A DNA stretch of 64,000 nt from CAVSQX01 sp963730225 (GCA_963730225.1 CAVSQX010000001.1:1054001-1118000); one strand, 5' to 3'. Positions 7,044-18,069 are shown, numbered from the stretch's first letter. Numbers and translations: made by a program. The notes: generated by a model not told the origin, from the sequence alone.

Positions 7044-8626
7044 TTACCGGGCGGCGATCACGACGCGCCGACGTCCAAGCATTCCCGCTGAAACGGCCAA
7101 CAGAAAGAAGCGCGCTGGACGGCTCGGGGATCGCCGCGATGTCTTCAACCGTTACACCGACGACATTGGTTTCCAGCGAAAAGTCCCAGGCCAGGTATTC
7201 GTCGCCGGTAGCGCCGACGCCCGATGTACTGATCAGGATCTGGTACCCGCTGAACAGCCCTGCAAGCGCGCCGTTGTTGCCGGAGGCCGTGACAGCCAGT
7301 CCATTGTTGCTGTTGTTGATGTCGCTAATGATCCGATTGATCTGGGCGGGGGTTGGCGCTTCGCCACCGACCAGCAGCTTCATAGCGTAGATTTCGGTGT
7401 CGGTCGCCGGATTCCAGCCTGTCGCTTCCACCGTATCAGTCGCATCGCCGCCGCCACCGGTATCGCCACCACCAACGTTGTTAGCGTAGCCGGGAACGTA
7501 GCTCCCGTTCGAGCCAAGGACGTTAATCCTGTTGGCCAAAGGCGCATTCGGATTGAACGTCGCCGTAGCAGAACCAGCCGTCGGTGAAGCGGCGTTGGTC
7601 AGCAGAGTGCCGAACACGGTGCCGCCGCTCGCATTCGTAAGCGCAATTATGGTATGAGGAGGAAACGGGTTAATGGTCGAGAAACCGAGAATCTCCACGC
7701 TCGTCCCCGCCAGGTAGTTGGTTGAAGTCCCGTTCGGACCAGACGTGTTGGGAACTTGAGTGCCGTTTTGCTGATTCTCATCCGGGTTGCTCTCCCACCA
7801 GTTGGCCGGAACCAGGCCGCCCAAGTCTGTAAATGTTGGAACCACCGGCGAAAACTCCACACCATGCCCGAGGGTCGCCGAGGTGACGTGATATTGCATG
7901 AGTCCCAGATAGAAGCTAACCGAGTTTGCCGTCGTTCCCGGCACCAGAGACGAACGCCCAATGATTATGTTTGGGCTACTGACATATTGATACACCTCAT
8001 GGCCAGACGCATCGCTGGTCCCCGTATCGTAATTTGCGTCGTCCCAAACGGCCGTGGCAGAGCGCGGCTTGACCCAATTGGTGGCGTTGCCCCCCGCCGT
8101 CTGGCTCTTATCACCGACGTCCAAAATACCATCGCCGTTGATCTCCTGCAGCAGGCCTCCTTGGGAGCCCTCCCCGCCAAAATACATGGCTGGCGCTCCT
8201 CCGAGATTGAACGACGTAGCGCTGGGATTGTCCGCCGAACTTCGCTCGGCGAGTAAGTTGCCGCCCAGCGCCGTCTCGCCTCCCGGCACTGAACTGAGCA
8301 CGCTGTAGTAGCAGGTACTGCAATCCGTCGTGTGAATTACCGAGCGGGGCCGACTGGGTGCTGGTGTAAGACCCAAGAATTCCAAGATTTGCGGGCACAC
8401 TCGAAGGGGCGGAGCCGGTGACAGTAGCGTACACGCGGATCGTGATATTGCTGTTCGCCGGGACAGATGCGAGGAACATTTGCGTGGCGCCGGTGTTGAA
8501 CGCCAGGTTGATGGTCAGCGTCGCATGCGCCGAATTATTCTGCGCAGCAACGCCCGCCAGAACGGCTCCAGCAAGTAACGCTGCTTTTCCTGATTTGGTG
8601 CGCCGACCCACCCGTTTTGAAAACAT
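7044..8626 (-). CDS. PEP-CTERM-sorted exported protein (two apparent frame breaks)
   Basis: ATG 8626 follows a strong Shine-Dalgarno (GAGGGAGG) and starts a signal peptide (ALLAGAVLAGVAAQ..AHA). The body is a low-complexity Asn/Gly/Thr-rich secreted protein of unknown function. The frame must change near 8314 (LGILGSYTS..GLQY continues as YYSVLSSVPGG) and again near 7101-7111. After the second change the classic sorting tail appears: IPEPSSA, then LLAVSAGMLGRRR, ending in VVIAAR and TAA at 7044. Both breaks are cured by removing one base, suggesting sequencing insertions. PEP-CTERM proteins are processed by an exosortase, which is not in this window. Confidence 0.75.
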
Positions 8627-8688
8627 CTGCGCCTCCCTCGTATCGCTCGGGATGGATTGTATCACGTTCACGATCGATCGCCATTAAA

Positions 8689-8718
8689 TTGCGCACTTGG
8701 CGAACCGCGAGCTATAAT
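8689..8718 (+). promoter_or_regulatory. Predicted sigma-70 promoter of the Lhr helicase gene, leaderless geometry
   Basis: TTGCGC (8689-8694), an 18-base spacer and a perfect TATAAT (8713-8718). The start codon ATG 8726 comes only 7 bases after the -10 box and there is no Shine-Dalgarno, so the transcript should begin at or within a base or two of the start codon. Confidence 0.6.
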
Positions 8719-8725
8719 TCCAACA

Positions 8726-11700
8726 ATGCCCCTGAGCCAATTTCATCCTACCATCCAGCGCTGGTTCGCGCAGCGATTCGGTGAGCCGACCGAGCCGCAG
8801 CGCGAGGGTTGGCCGCGCATTCGCCAAGGGAAGCACACGCTGATTTCCGCGCCCACGGGGATGGGCAAAACGCTGGCCGGATATCTGGCGGCCATCGACA
8901 GCCTGGCCCGCCAGGGCCACGGGCTGGCAGACGAAACGCAGGTCTTGTACGTCTCGCCGCTGCGGGCGCTGAGCAACGACGTGCAGAAGAATCTCCAGAT
9001 CCCGCTGGCGGAAATGCGCGAGCTGGATGCGGATTTGCCGAAGATTCGAGTTCTGGTTCGCACCGGCGACACGCCGCAATCGCAGCGAACGGCGATGCTG
9101 AAAAAGCCGCCGCACATTCTGGTGACGACGCCCGAATCGCTCTACATCCTGCTCACCAGCGCGGGCGGACGGGAGATGCTGCGGACGGTCAAAACCGTTC
9201 TGGTCGATGAGATTCACGCGCTGGCCCGGGATAAGCGCGGCTCGCATCTTGCCCTTTCACTGGAACGATTGGAAGCATTGGCCGGCCCATTCCAGCGGAT
9301 CGGTTTGTCGGCGACGCAAAAACCGTTGGAACAGGTCGCGCGGTTTCTGGTCGGGGTGAATCGGGAATGCACGCTGGTGGATGTCGGCCATCGCCGGCCG
9401 ATGGATGTGGCGATCGAAATTCCCCCCTCGCCGCTAACGACGGTCTGCGCCCACGAGCAGTGGGATGAAATCTACAAGCAGATTTCCGAGCTGATCAACG
9501 CTCATCGCACAACGCTGGTTTTCGTGAACACGCGCAAATTGGCTGAGCGAATCACGGCGCGACTGACGGACGTGATGGGCGAGGAATTGGTAACCTGCCA
9601 TCACAGCAGCCTGTCCAAGGACCGGCGGCTCGATGCGGAACATCGGCTGAAAACCTCCCAACTGCGGGCGCTGGTGGCGACGGCGTCGCTGGAATTGGGA
9701 ATCGACATCGGCGACGTCGATCTGGTGATTCAGATTGGCGCCACACGGTCGATCGCCACGTTTCTCCAGCGTGTCGGCCGATCCGGCCACGCCGTGCAAC
9801 GCCTGCCCAAGGGACGGATTTTTCCGCTGACGATCGATGAATTGGTCGAGGCGGCCGCCCTGCTGCGGGCGGTGCGGCGCGGGCAGTTGGATCGCACCCC
9901 GCAGCCCCGGGCCCCGCTGGATATTCTCGCCCAGCAACTGGTGGCGGCGTGCGTCGCGACGGGCGAGCAGGGATGGATTGAAGACGAGTTGTTTGAGACA
10001 TTTCGCCGGGCGTGGCCGTATCGGCATCTGAAGCGCGAGGATTTTGACGCCGTGATTCGCCTGCATCTGGACGGCCGGCGCGGCTTGCTGCACCGCGACG
10101 GCGTCGGTGGTCGAATCATGGCCCGCAAACGCGCTCGAATCACCGCTCTGACCGGCGGCGGCGCGATTCCGGATGTGGCCGATTACCGCGTGCTGGCCGA
10201 TCCGCAGGGAACTTTCATCGGAACCGTCAACGAAGATTTCGCCGTCGAATCCAACGTCGGCGACATTTTTCAACTGGGCAATTCATCCTGGCGGGTTTTG
10301 AAAGTGCAGCGCGGCGTGATTCGAGTGGCGGACGCCCACGGACAGCCGCCGTCGATCCCATTCTGGCTTGGCGAAGGACCGTCTCGCACGGCGGAATTGT
10401 CGGCTGAGATCGCCGATCTGCGGGAGCAGTGCGAAGACCCGCAGGTTCTTCAGAACGAAATCGGTTTGTCGGCCGAAGCGGCGCTGCAAATCTCGCAGTA
10501 CATCGTCGACGGCCGGCAGGCATTGGGAACCGTGCCGACGCAGAAGCGAGTGATTCTGGAACGATTCTTCGATGAAAGCGGCGGCATGCAGATGGTGCTG
10601 CACGCGCCGTTCGGCGGCCGGGTCAATCGCGCCTGGGGTTTGGCCCTCCGCAAACGATTCTGCCGCGGGTTCGGTTTCGAGCTTCAAGCCGCGGCCAACG
10701 AGGAAGCGATCATCATCTCGCTGGGGCTTCAGCACAGTTTCGAGCTGGCGGATGTGTTCAATTATCTGCATCCAAAAAGCGTGCGGGAGATTCTGACGCA
10801 GGCGGTGTTGGATCAGCCGATGTTTGAATCGCGCTGGCGATGGAATGCGACGCGGTCGCTGGTGCTGGAAAAATTTCAGGGCGGCAAGACGGTGCCGCCG
10901 CAGATTCTGCGGATGCGGGCCGGCGATTTGCTCGCCCAGGCGTTCCCGGCAGCGGTGGCGTGCCCAGAAAATCTTCCCGCGGGCGATCTGCCGATTCCGA
11001 TGGATCATCCGCTGGTGCGGCAAACGATCGACGACTGTTTGACCGAAGCGACGGATATCGCCGGGTTGATCGAAGTTCTCCAGGGACTGCGCGACGGCTC
11101 GATCGAGCGCGTTGCCGTCGACACTCCCGAGCCCTCCGCGTTCGCACGGGGGATTTTGAATTCGGAATTGTATACGTTCCTTGACGACGCCCCGTTGGAG
11201 GAACGTCGCACGCAGGCGGTGCATTCCCGCCGCAGTCTGGATGCAAAAACGCTCGACGGCATCGGAGCGCTCGATGCGGCGGCGGTCGATCGGGTGCGGC
11301 GGGAAATCTGGCCGCAGCCGGAATCGGTGGAAGAAGTTCACGATGCGCTGCTCTGGATGGGATTTGCGACCGACCGCGAAGCCGTGCCATGGATGGATTG
11401 GCTGACGGTTCTGGCGGCTCAGCAGCGGGTGGCGCACAAAAACGGCCGATGGTTCGCGGTGGATGGAACCGACGAGCCCGAGAAAATTCTGCTCGGCCGA
11501 TTGGAAGCGTTGGGGCCGGTGTTTGAGGACAATCCGACGATCGCCATGGACGGCGCCCCCCTGCCGCTGCTGATGGATTTGGAACATCAGGGCGCGATTC
11601 TGCGAACGCGGCTCGACGGCCGAACGGCATGGTGCGAGCGGCGGATTCTGGCGCGGATTCATCAGTACACGCTGGATCGGCTGCGGCGGGAGATCGAGCC

Positions 11701-12639
11701 GGTGCCGCCCACCGATTTCCTCCAGTTCCTCGCCTGCTGGCAGCACGTCGATTCGGATTTCAAGTTGGAAGGCCCGCTCGGCGTCGCCACGGTGTTGAAG
11801 CAATTGGCCGGATTCGAACTGCCCGCCTGGGCGTGGGAAAACCAGGTGCTGCCGCGGCGGGTGCGGGATTACAAACGGCAATGGCTCGACGATGCCACGC
11901 TGATGGGCGAATTCGCCTGGGGACGATTCTGGGGTACGGCCAGCAGCGCGATCCGGGTGACGCCGATCACTTTCGTTCCGCGCGACGAATTGGAAATCTG
12001 GTTGGGCGCGACTCTACCGGCGGAAGCCGACCGATTGAGCGGGCCGGCGAGCGATCTTCTGGGGCCGCTGCGGCAGAACGGCGCGATGTTTCCGCAGAAC
12101 CTGCAAAAGGCCGCCGGCCTGGTGCCGGCGCACGCCGAAATGGGGCTGGCCGATCTGGTCGCGCGCGGGTTTGTCACGTGTGATTCGTTCGCAGCCTTGC
12201 GGCAGATGATGACGCCGCCCTCTCGCCGCAAGGGATTATTGCGGCCGGTCGGACGATGGAGCTATTTGCACAGCGCCAGCACGGCGGCGATTCGGATCAA
12301 TTCGACGAGTTGGCGGCCCGCCAACTTCTGCGGCGAACGGGCATCGTGTTCCGCAAAACCCTCACCCGCGAAAAACTTCCCGTGAGCTGGTCGGCGCTGA
12401 TCCGCATCTATCGCCGCATGGAACTGCGCGGCGAAATCCGCGGCGGCCGATTCGTTGAAGGATTCTCCGGCGAGCAATTCGCGCTTCCCCAAGCGGTGGA
12501 ACTTCTGCGCGATCTTCGGCGAAAAGGCCCGCGAACTGCGGTGCGCGTGATGGCGGCCGATCCGCTGAATTTCCAGGGGATTCTGACGCCGGAAAAACGA
12601 GTGGCGTCCACGATCAGAACTGAAGTGCTGGTGGGCTGA
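8726..12639 (+). CDS. lhr: Lhr-type large ATP-dependent helicase (frame break near 12262)
   Basis: Superfamily 2 helicase. Walker A APTGMGKT is at residues 42-49, motif Ia is YVSPLRALSND, the Walker B variant DEIH is at 161-164, and motif VI is QRVGRSGHA. It is followed by the winged-helix and long C-terminal Lhr regions. Lhr proteins are 3'-5' DNA/RNA-DNA helicases linked to DNA repair. The main frame runs to 12385 but loses similarity after GLLRPVGRWS. From about 12262 the next frame gives LFAQRQHGG...VRVMAADPLNFQG, the proper Lhr C terminus, ending at 12639. One base appears to be missing in the GCTATTT stretch. Total about 1300 residues, slightly short for Lhr. ATG 8726 is chosen because of the promoter directly in front of it. 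Confidence 0.88.
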
Positions 12640-12656
12640 TGAATTCCCAGCCCGAT

Positions 12657-13427
12657 TCAAATCGCATCGGGACCGATCATGTTGACTGGAAGGGCCAGTG
12701 GATCGGATTGATGAACATCGGGGGAAATTCCCTGCGGCATCCATTGGATCGCTTCGACACCCGCTTCCAGGCCAAGCTGGGCGAGGAAATCGGGTGGTCG
12801 GGTGTCGCTGGGGAAAACTCGTCGCTCCACTTCCGTGCGGATCTGCCGATTCTGGCCGCGATCGGTGTAGGTGATCGCCCATGATATGATGACGCACCCG
12901 CCTTGAACGATTTTCTCGCGCAGTTGCTCCTCGGATGGCCCGTTTTTCAACACGGAAACAGTCAGCGTCGCATGGGAATCCTGGTGAATCGCTTTCTCGA
13001 CATATTTCAGGCCCCAGAGAGTGCCGCAACCCAGCGCCAGAGCTGCCATCCCCAGGCCGAGCTGTCCGCCGCCGAAGCAGAGCCCCATCACGGTTGTGAA
13101 CCAGAGCGTGGCGGCGGTGGTGAGTCCCAGGACCAGATTGTCCTTCCGCAGAATTGCGCCAGCGCCGATGAATCCCATTCCGGAGAGAATCCCCAGCGGG
13201 AACCGCATCAGGTCGATCGTTACAAATGAATCAGCGGCCCGGCCGGCGGTGTTCATCAGCAAATTGGCCTGGATCATCGACAGCGACGCGGCCAGGCAAA
13301 CCAGCAGTGTGGTGCGCATCCCGGCTGGCCGGCCGCGGGCGCCGCGGTTGAATCCGATGACCACGCCCGCCACGACGGTCAGAAACAGGCGAAGGGCAAC
13401 GTGCGGCCAATCCAGGTTGACGGGCAT
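12657..13427 (-). CDS. MgtC/SapB family membrane protein
   Basis: 256 residues. Several hydrophobic segments carry the MgtC signature: GFNRGARGRPAGMRT, then LMRFPLGILSGMGFIGAG and LVLGLTTAATLW. A soluble C-terminal region of about 100 residues follows, as in the longer MgtC branch. MgtC proteins influence Mg2+ homeostasis or membrane potential and inhibit F-type ATP synthase in pathogens; here the role is unknown. It is convergent with the helicase gene, leaving 17 bases. Nothing in the upstream 250 bases resembles a known magnesium riboswitch. Confidence 0.88.
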   Translation of the reverse strand: MPVNLDWPHVALRLFLTVVAGVVIGFNRGARGRPAGMRTTLLVCLAASLSMIQANLLMNTAGRAADSFVTIDLMRFPLGILSGMGFIGAGAILRKDNLVLGLTTAATLWFTTVMGLCFGGGQLGLGMAALALGCGTLWGLKYVEKAIHQDSHATLTVSVLKNGPSEEQLREKIVQGGCVIISWAITYTDRGQNRQIRTEVERRVFPSDTRPPDFLAQLGLEAGVEAIQWMPQGISPDVHQSDPLALPVNMIGPDAI

Positions 13428-13583
13428 GGGGTCGATCCGCTAAGGCGAAACCGAATAACCTGCGGCAGGTTTACCCGAAACCGATTTTGCCGGGAAGTGG
13501 CGTTAACATTCGGTTAATTGCGGCTCGACGGTAAGAAGTGCCGATGAGATTGCTGTCGGTTCTCGGCGGCTTGAGGAGGAATT

Positions 13584-13655
13584 GTGAACGCGCGTCGTTG
13601 TTTTTCTGATTGCGACGGCTACAGTGTAAGTAGCAGACCTGCCATCGAGGTTTGA
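13584..13655 (+). CDS. Possible 23-codon leader peptide upstream of the desaturase
   Basis: A strong Shine-Dalgarno (GAGGAGGA, 13573-13580) precedes GTG 13584. The small frame encodes MNARRCFSDCDGY and ends at TGA 13653-13655, about 50 bases before the desaturase start. A ribosome binding site this good on so short a frame is unusual. It could couple or regulate translation of the desaturase, or be coincidental. No homologue is known to me. Confidence 0.3.
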   Translation: MNARRCFSDCDGYSVSSRPAIEV

Positions 13656-13705
13656 GCGTCTAGTTTGCCGCCGGGCCTTCAAGAAAACGCATTGAAAAGG
13701 TGCAG

Positions 13706-14860
13706 ATGACCCAATCGTCTCCAATCGCCGTGCACGGTCCAGTCACGTCACATTCAACTTCGCCTTCCGAGCATGCCAACGTGAAATTCGGCGGAAGCGA
13801 TCGTTTCATCCGCGAGCTGCGAAAGCGCGTGGATGCGTACTTTGAGCGAACCGGTCGAAATCGGCGCGATTGTCCGCAGATGTACTTCAAGACCGCGACC
13901 ATCCTGGCGTGGTTTTTCGGCGCTTATTTCCTGCTCTTGTTCGCCGCCCCCAGTTGGTTAACGGTCGTGCCCTTGGCCATCGTGCTGGGAATGTCCGTTG
14001 CGGCCATCGGATTCAACATTCAACACGACGGCGGTCATCGGGCGTATTCAAACCATCAGTGGGTGAACAAGCTGATGGCCCTTTCGCTGGACATGATGGG
14101 CGGCAGCTCCTACCTGTGGGATTGGAAGCACAATTCCATCCATCACACGTTTCCCAACATCGACGGACACGACGACGACATCAACCTCGGAGTCCTGGGC
14201 CGCCTCTCCCCGCAGCAGCCGCGCTTCAAATTCCACCGCTTTCAGGGAATTTATCTCTGGCTGGCGTACGGATTCCTGGCCATCAAGTGGCATCTGATCG
14301 ACGACTTCCATCAGCTTTGGATCGGCCGAATCGGCACGCACAAAATTCCCCGACCCAAAGGCAAAGATCTGGTCATTTTCATCGCCGGCAAAGTTGTGTT
14401 TTTCAGCCTGGCATTCGTCATCCCGATGCTGCTGCACAAATGGTGGGCCGTGTTGGCGGTGTATGGCGGGGCGGCGTTTGTCAGCGGGATCGTGCTCAGC
14501 GTCGTTTTCCAACTGGCTCATTGCGTCGGCGAGGCCGATTTTCCGGTGCCCGTAGTCGGGGCCGACGGCTCCGAGCGAATGCAAACCGATTGGGCCGTCC
14601 ATCAGGTGCAGACGACCGTCGATTTTGCCCGCAGCAATCGCGTGCTCTGCTGGTTCCTGGGTGGATTGAATTTCCAGATCGAACACCATTTGTTCCACAA
14701 AATCTGCCACGTGCACTACCCGGCGCTATCGAAGCTGGTCGAGGAAGCCTGCCGCGATTTCGGCATCACCTACGCCGAGCATAAAACATTCCTCGCCGCG
14801 GTCGTTTCGCATTTCAAATGGCTGGTGGAAATGGGCCGGCCCGTGGAAATGGCCGGCTGA
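13706..14860 (+). CDS. Membrane fatty acid (acyl) desaturase
   Basis: 384 residues from ATG 13706, which follows GAAAAGG at the right distance; the GTG six bases earlier is less likely. All three histidine boxes of the di-iron desaturases are present: HDGGH (107-111), HNSIHH (142-147) and QIEHH (324-328). The QIEHH form of the third box belongs to the delta-6/linoleoyl-CoA-type branch (COG3239); there is no fused cytochrome b5 domain. Four or more hydrophobic segments surround the boxes. It should insert a double bond into membrane acyl chains, with an external electron donor. It ends 5 bases from the convergent zwf gene. Confidence 0.92.
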   Translation: MTQSSPIAVHGPVTSHSTSPSEHANVKFGGSDRFIRELRKRVDAYFERTGRNRRDCPQMYFKTATILAWFFGAYFLLLFAAPSWLTVVPLAIVLGMSVAAIGFNIQHDGGHRAYSNHQWVNKLMALSLDMMGGSSYLWDWKHNSIHHTFPNIDGHDDDINLGVLGRLSPQQPRFKFHRFQGIYLWLAYGFLAIKWHLIDDFHQLWIGRIGTHKIPRPKGKDLVIFIAGKVVFFSLAFVIPMLLHKWWAVLAVYGGAAFVSGIVLSVVFQLAHCVGEADFPVPVVGADGSERMQTDWAVHQVQTTVDFARSNRVLCWFLGGLNFQIEHHLFHKICHVHYPALSKLVEEACRDFGITYAEHKTFLAAVVSHFKWLVEMGRPVEMAG

Positions 14861-14864
14861 ACGG

Positions 14865-16274
14865 CTACCGCGCCGCGGCGATCGATTCTTGAGATTCACC
14901 GGCCGTCGGCACGTGCCAGCACCCGCCTCCCGGGCGCAAATCGTCGGCTTGCTTCGGTCCCCAGGTGCCCGGATCGTACATCTGCACCGCAACGGGGTTG
15001 TTCAGAACCGGATCGACGATCCGCCACGCCGCCTCGACCACATCCTGCCGCGTGAAGCAAACCATTTCACCGACCGCCGCATCGCTCAGCAGCCGCTCGT
15101 ACGGTTCCATCTCGCCCGGCGGCTGGTAATGGGCCATCAACTCGACATCTTTTCCCGCCATTGCCGGGCCCTGCGATTTCACCCGCGCTCCCAGCGCGAT
15201 AACTTCTTCGGGGCTGAGCCGAAAACGAATGTAATTCGGACACTCAACGGATTTCTCATTGAAGACATTCACCGGCGGACGCTTGAACTGAACCAGCACT
15301 TCGACGCTGGCGATCGGCATTTTCTTCCCCGCGCGGATGCAGAACGGCACGCCCGCCCATCGCCAACTGTCGATGTGAATCCGCACCGCGGCGAACGTTT
15401 CGACGTTGGAATCAGGAGCGACATCGGCCTCCTGGCGATATCCGTTGTACTGGCCCAGCGAGACATCCTCCGGCGTCAGCGGCCGCACCAGCCGCAGCAG
15501 CTTGGCCCGTTCATCCAGCACCGCCGCCGCCGATCGCCCCGCCGGCGCTTCGGCGGCGATGGAAGATAAAACCTGAAGCATGTGATTCTGCACCACATCG
15601 CGAATCGCTCCCACTTCTTCGTACAGCTTCCCGCGTCCCTCCACGCCAATCGTTTCGGCCATCGTGATCTGCACGTCCTCCACATAATTCCGGTTCCAGA
15701 TCGGCTCCAGAAACGTGTTGGCAAAACGGAAGTACAGCAGATTCTGCACCGGCTCTTTGCCCAGGTAATGGTCGATGCGGAAGATGAACTCCTCCGGGAA
15801 AAACCGGTGCAGCGTCGCGCTGAGTTCCTGGGCCGTGGCCAGATTTCGGCCGAACGGTTTTTCCAGCACGATCCGCGCATCCCGATTGCGGCCCGTGGAG
15901 GCGATTCCTTCGGCCACCGTGGCAAACAGGCTGGGGGGAATCGCCAGGTAGTACAACGGCCGCTGCGAGGGGCCCAAAGCTTTGCTGAGGGCCTGGAAAG
16001 TTTTGGGATCGCGGTAGTCGCCGTCGATGTAACTCATCAGCGAGCAGAGCTTGTCGAACGCGGCTGGATCAACTCCACCGCCGTTATCCGTCAGGCTCTG
16101 GCGAACCCGTTGCATGAAGCGGGCCAAATCCCAGCCCGCTTTGGCCACGCCGATCACCGGAACGTTCAAGCTCCCGTGCTGCACCATCGACTGAAGCGCC
16201 GGGAACACTTTTTTGTACGCCAGATCACCGGTGGCTCCGAAGAAAACAAACGCGTCGGAATGGGCGGCACTCAT
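14865..16274 (-). CDS. zwf: Glucose-6-phosphate 1-dehydrogenase
   Basis: 469 residues from ATG 16274. It oxidises glucose-6-phosphate to 6-phosphogluconolactone with NADP+/NAD+. The nucleotide-binding start reads FVFFGATGDLAYKK, the active-site signature RIDHYLGKEPVQN is intact, and the C-terminal substrate/cofactor region (IRAGKKMP) is conserved. The ATG overlaps the stop of gnd as ATGA, so the two are translationally coupled. Extending the frame further upstream would give Arg-rich nonsense antisense to gnd. The order glucokinase-gnd-zwf makes a compact oxidative pentose phosphate operon. Confidence 0.96.
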   Translation of the reverse strand: MSAAHSDAFVFFGATGDLAYKKVFPALQSMVQHGSLNVPVIGVAKAGWDLARFMQRVRQSLTDNGGGVDPAAFDKLCSLMSYIDGDYRDPKTFQALSKALGPSQRPLYYLAIPPSLFATVAEGIASTGRNRDARIVLEKPFGRNLATAQELSATLHRFFPEEFIFRIDHYLGKEPVQNLLYFRFANTFLEPIWNRNYVEDVQITMAETIGVEGRGKLYEEVGAIRDVVQNHMLQVLSSIAAEAPAGRSAAAVLDERAKLLRLVRPLTPEDVSLGQYNGYRQEADVAPDSNVETFAAVRIHIDSWRWAGVPFCIRAGKKMPIASVEVLVQFKRPPVNVFNEKSVECPNYIRFRLSPEEVIALGARVKSQGPAMAGKDVELMAHYQPPGEMEPYERLLSDAAVGEMVCFTRQDVVEAAWRIVDPVLNNPVAVQMYDPGTWGPKQADDLRPGGGCWHVPTAGESQESIAAAR

Positions 16275-17306
16275 TTGCGATCTCCCGTGGCCGGCTTTTC
16301 CACATGCCCGCCGAAGCCGAACCGCAGTGCGGAGAGAACTCGATCGGCGAATCGATCGTCGTCCCGCGATGTGAAGCGCTCGTACAGCGCGGAGGTGAGA
16401 ACGGGAGCCGATACCGCTTCGTCGATGGCGGCGGCGATGGTCCATCGGCCTTCTCCCGAGTCGGACACCCGGCCCGCAAATCCATCGAGCTTTGGATTCT
16501 TAAGCAACGCGGCGGCAGTCAGATCGAGCAGCCAGCCCCCAATCACGCTGCCGCGCCGCCAGACTTCCACGACATCGGTGAGATCAAAATCGTACTGATA
16601 AAACCGCGGCTCGCGCAGCGGAGTGGTCTCGGCATCGTACTCCTGCGATTGTCTGCCGGCGTTGGCGTGGCGGAGGATATCCAGCCCCTCCGCGAACGAA
16701 GCCATGATTCCGTACTCGATGCCGTTGTGAATCATTTTCACAAAATGCCCGGCGCCCGTCGGCCCGCAATACAGGAATCCCTGCTCGGCCGCACTGGGAG
16801 AAGCCGATTCCCGCCCGGCCGTGCGCGGGGCGGAGGCAACGCCGGGAGCAAGGGAAGCAAAAATCGGTTCCAGCCTTTTGGCGATCTCCGGTTCCCCGCC
16901 GATCATCAGGCAAAATCCACGCTCCAATCCCCACACGCCCCCGCTGGTGCCGACGTCGAGATAATGAATTTGCTTCGGCGCAAGCTTCTTCGGCCCGACG
17001 AATGTCATCGTGGTAATACGAGTTGCCGCCGTCGATGATGATGTCGCCCGCTTCCAGAACTTTGGCCAGCGACGAAATCGTGCTGTCAACCACGGCCGCC
17101 GGCACCATCATCCACACCGCTCGAGGCTTGCTGAGCTTCTTCACAAAATCCGCCAGCGCCGGCGCACTGTCCGCTCCATCCTTGGCCAGGGCCTGCATGC
17201 TCTGCGGGCTGATATCGTGCACGACACAGCGATGCCCGGCCTTCATCAGCCGGCGGACCATCGCGGCCCCCATTCGACCCAAACCGATCATTCCAAGTTC
17301 CATCAC
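16271..17306 (-). CDS. gnd: 6-phosphogluconate dehydrogenase, decarboxylating (frame break near 16991)
   Basis: The first part starts at 17306 with the Rossmann motif GLGRMGAAMVRRL and contains DGGNSYYHDD. The second part, in another frame, starts LAPKQIHYLDVGTSGGVWG and carries the catalytic region GPTGAGHFVKMIHNGIEYG with the conserved Lys and Asn. Deleting one base in the GCCGAAGAAG stretch (about 16991) joins them as DDIRRA-KKLAPKQIH. The reconstructed protein is about 344 residues, the size of the shorter GntZ/YqeC-type enzymes, which often use NAD+. It oxidatively decarboxylates 6-phosphogluconate to ribulose-5-phosphate. It lies between the glucokinase and zwf on the same strand. Confidence 0.9.
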
Positions 17307-17345
17307 GTGCTCCTTTTTCAGGCGCCCTCCGGGACGATTGTTATA

Positions 17346-18069
17346 TTAGCCCTCGTGTTCGCCGGGAACGGAAGATTTTCCGCGACGCATCTTTGGCCCA
17401 GCGATAATTCCGGACGGCTCGACATCTTTCCACAGCCGGAATCCTCCACGAAACGCGTTCTCGATTGGCCCCAAGCCGGCACTTGGGCGGAAGCTTTTTG
17501 AGCTTGGCTGTGTTCCCTCCGCCCAGGACGACATAATCCGGCTCCAGCGCGGCGATCAGCCGGGCAACCACATCGTCAACGTGCTGGCGCCACTTCTTCT
17601 TCCCGAGTCGAATCAGGCCGCGAAGCCCCACGTAATCCTCGAATGTTTTCTTCTTGTACGGAAGGTGTCCCAGTTCCATCGGTTCCAGAACCCCGTCAAC
17701 GATCATCGTCGAGCCCAGCCCTGTTCCCAGGCCCAGAAACAGCATCCGTCCGCCGTCGTAACTTCCCAGCGCCTGCAGGGCCGCGTCGTTGACCAGCTTG
17801 CACGGACGTTTGAACGCCGCTTTGAAGTCGAATCCCACCCAGCCGGGCGCGAGATTATGCGGCTCGGCCACCGGACGATCGCGCAGAACCGGCCCCGGAT
17901 AGCCGATGGAAATCACATCGTAGCGCCAATCCGCGGCGGCGCTCAGAACCCCGGCGACCATTTTTTTCGCCGTGAGCGACGGACCCGATTCAAATTCGCG
18001 GCTCACCCGCGCGCCCGTCGCCAGAATTTTTACGTGCGTCCCTCCGATGTCGATCACCAACACTTTCAT
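17346..18069 (-). CDS. ppgK: ROK-family (polyphosphate) glucokinase (frame break near 17469)
   Basis: It begins MKVLVIDIGGTHVKILATG, the phosphate-binding loop of ROK kinases, and continues with VSIGYPGPV, LVNDAALQALG, LFLGLGTGLGS and ELGHLPY. The catalytic Asp is in the LVNDAA motif. The set matches the polyphosphate/ATP glucokinase branch. Near the end the frame breaks at a CCCC run (17469-17472). Removing one base restores GPIENAFRGGFRLW and the end ...PGEHEG with TAA at 17346. It phosphorylates glucose to feed zwf and gnd just downstream. Whether polyphosphate or ATP is the donor cannot be told from the sequence alone. Confidence 0.85.

Noticed and set aside
10283..11881. A 532-codon open frame on the reverse strand
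   Set aside because: Antisense to the conserved Lhr helicase.
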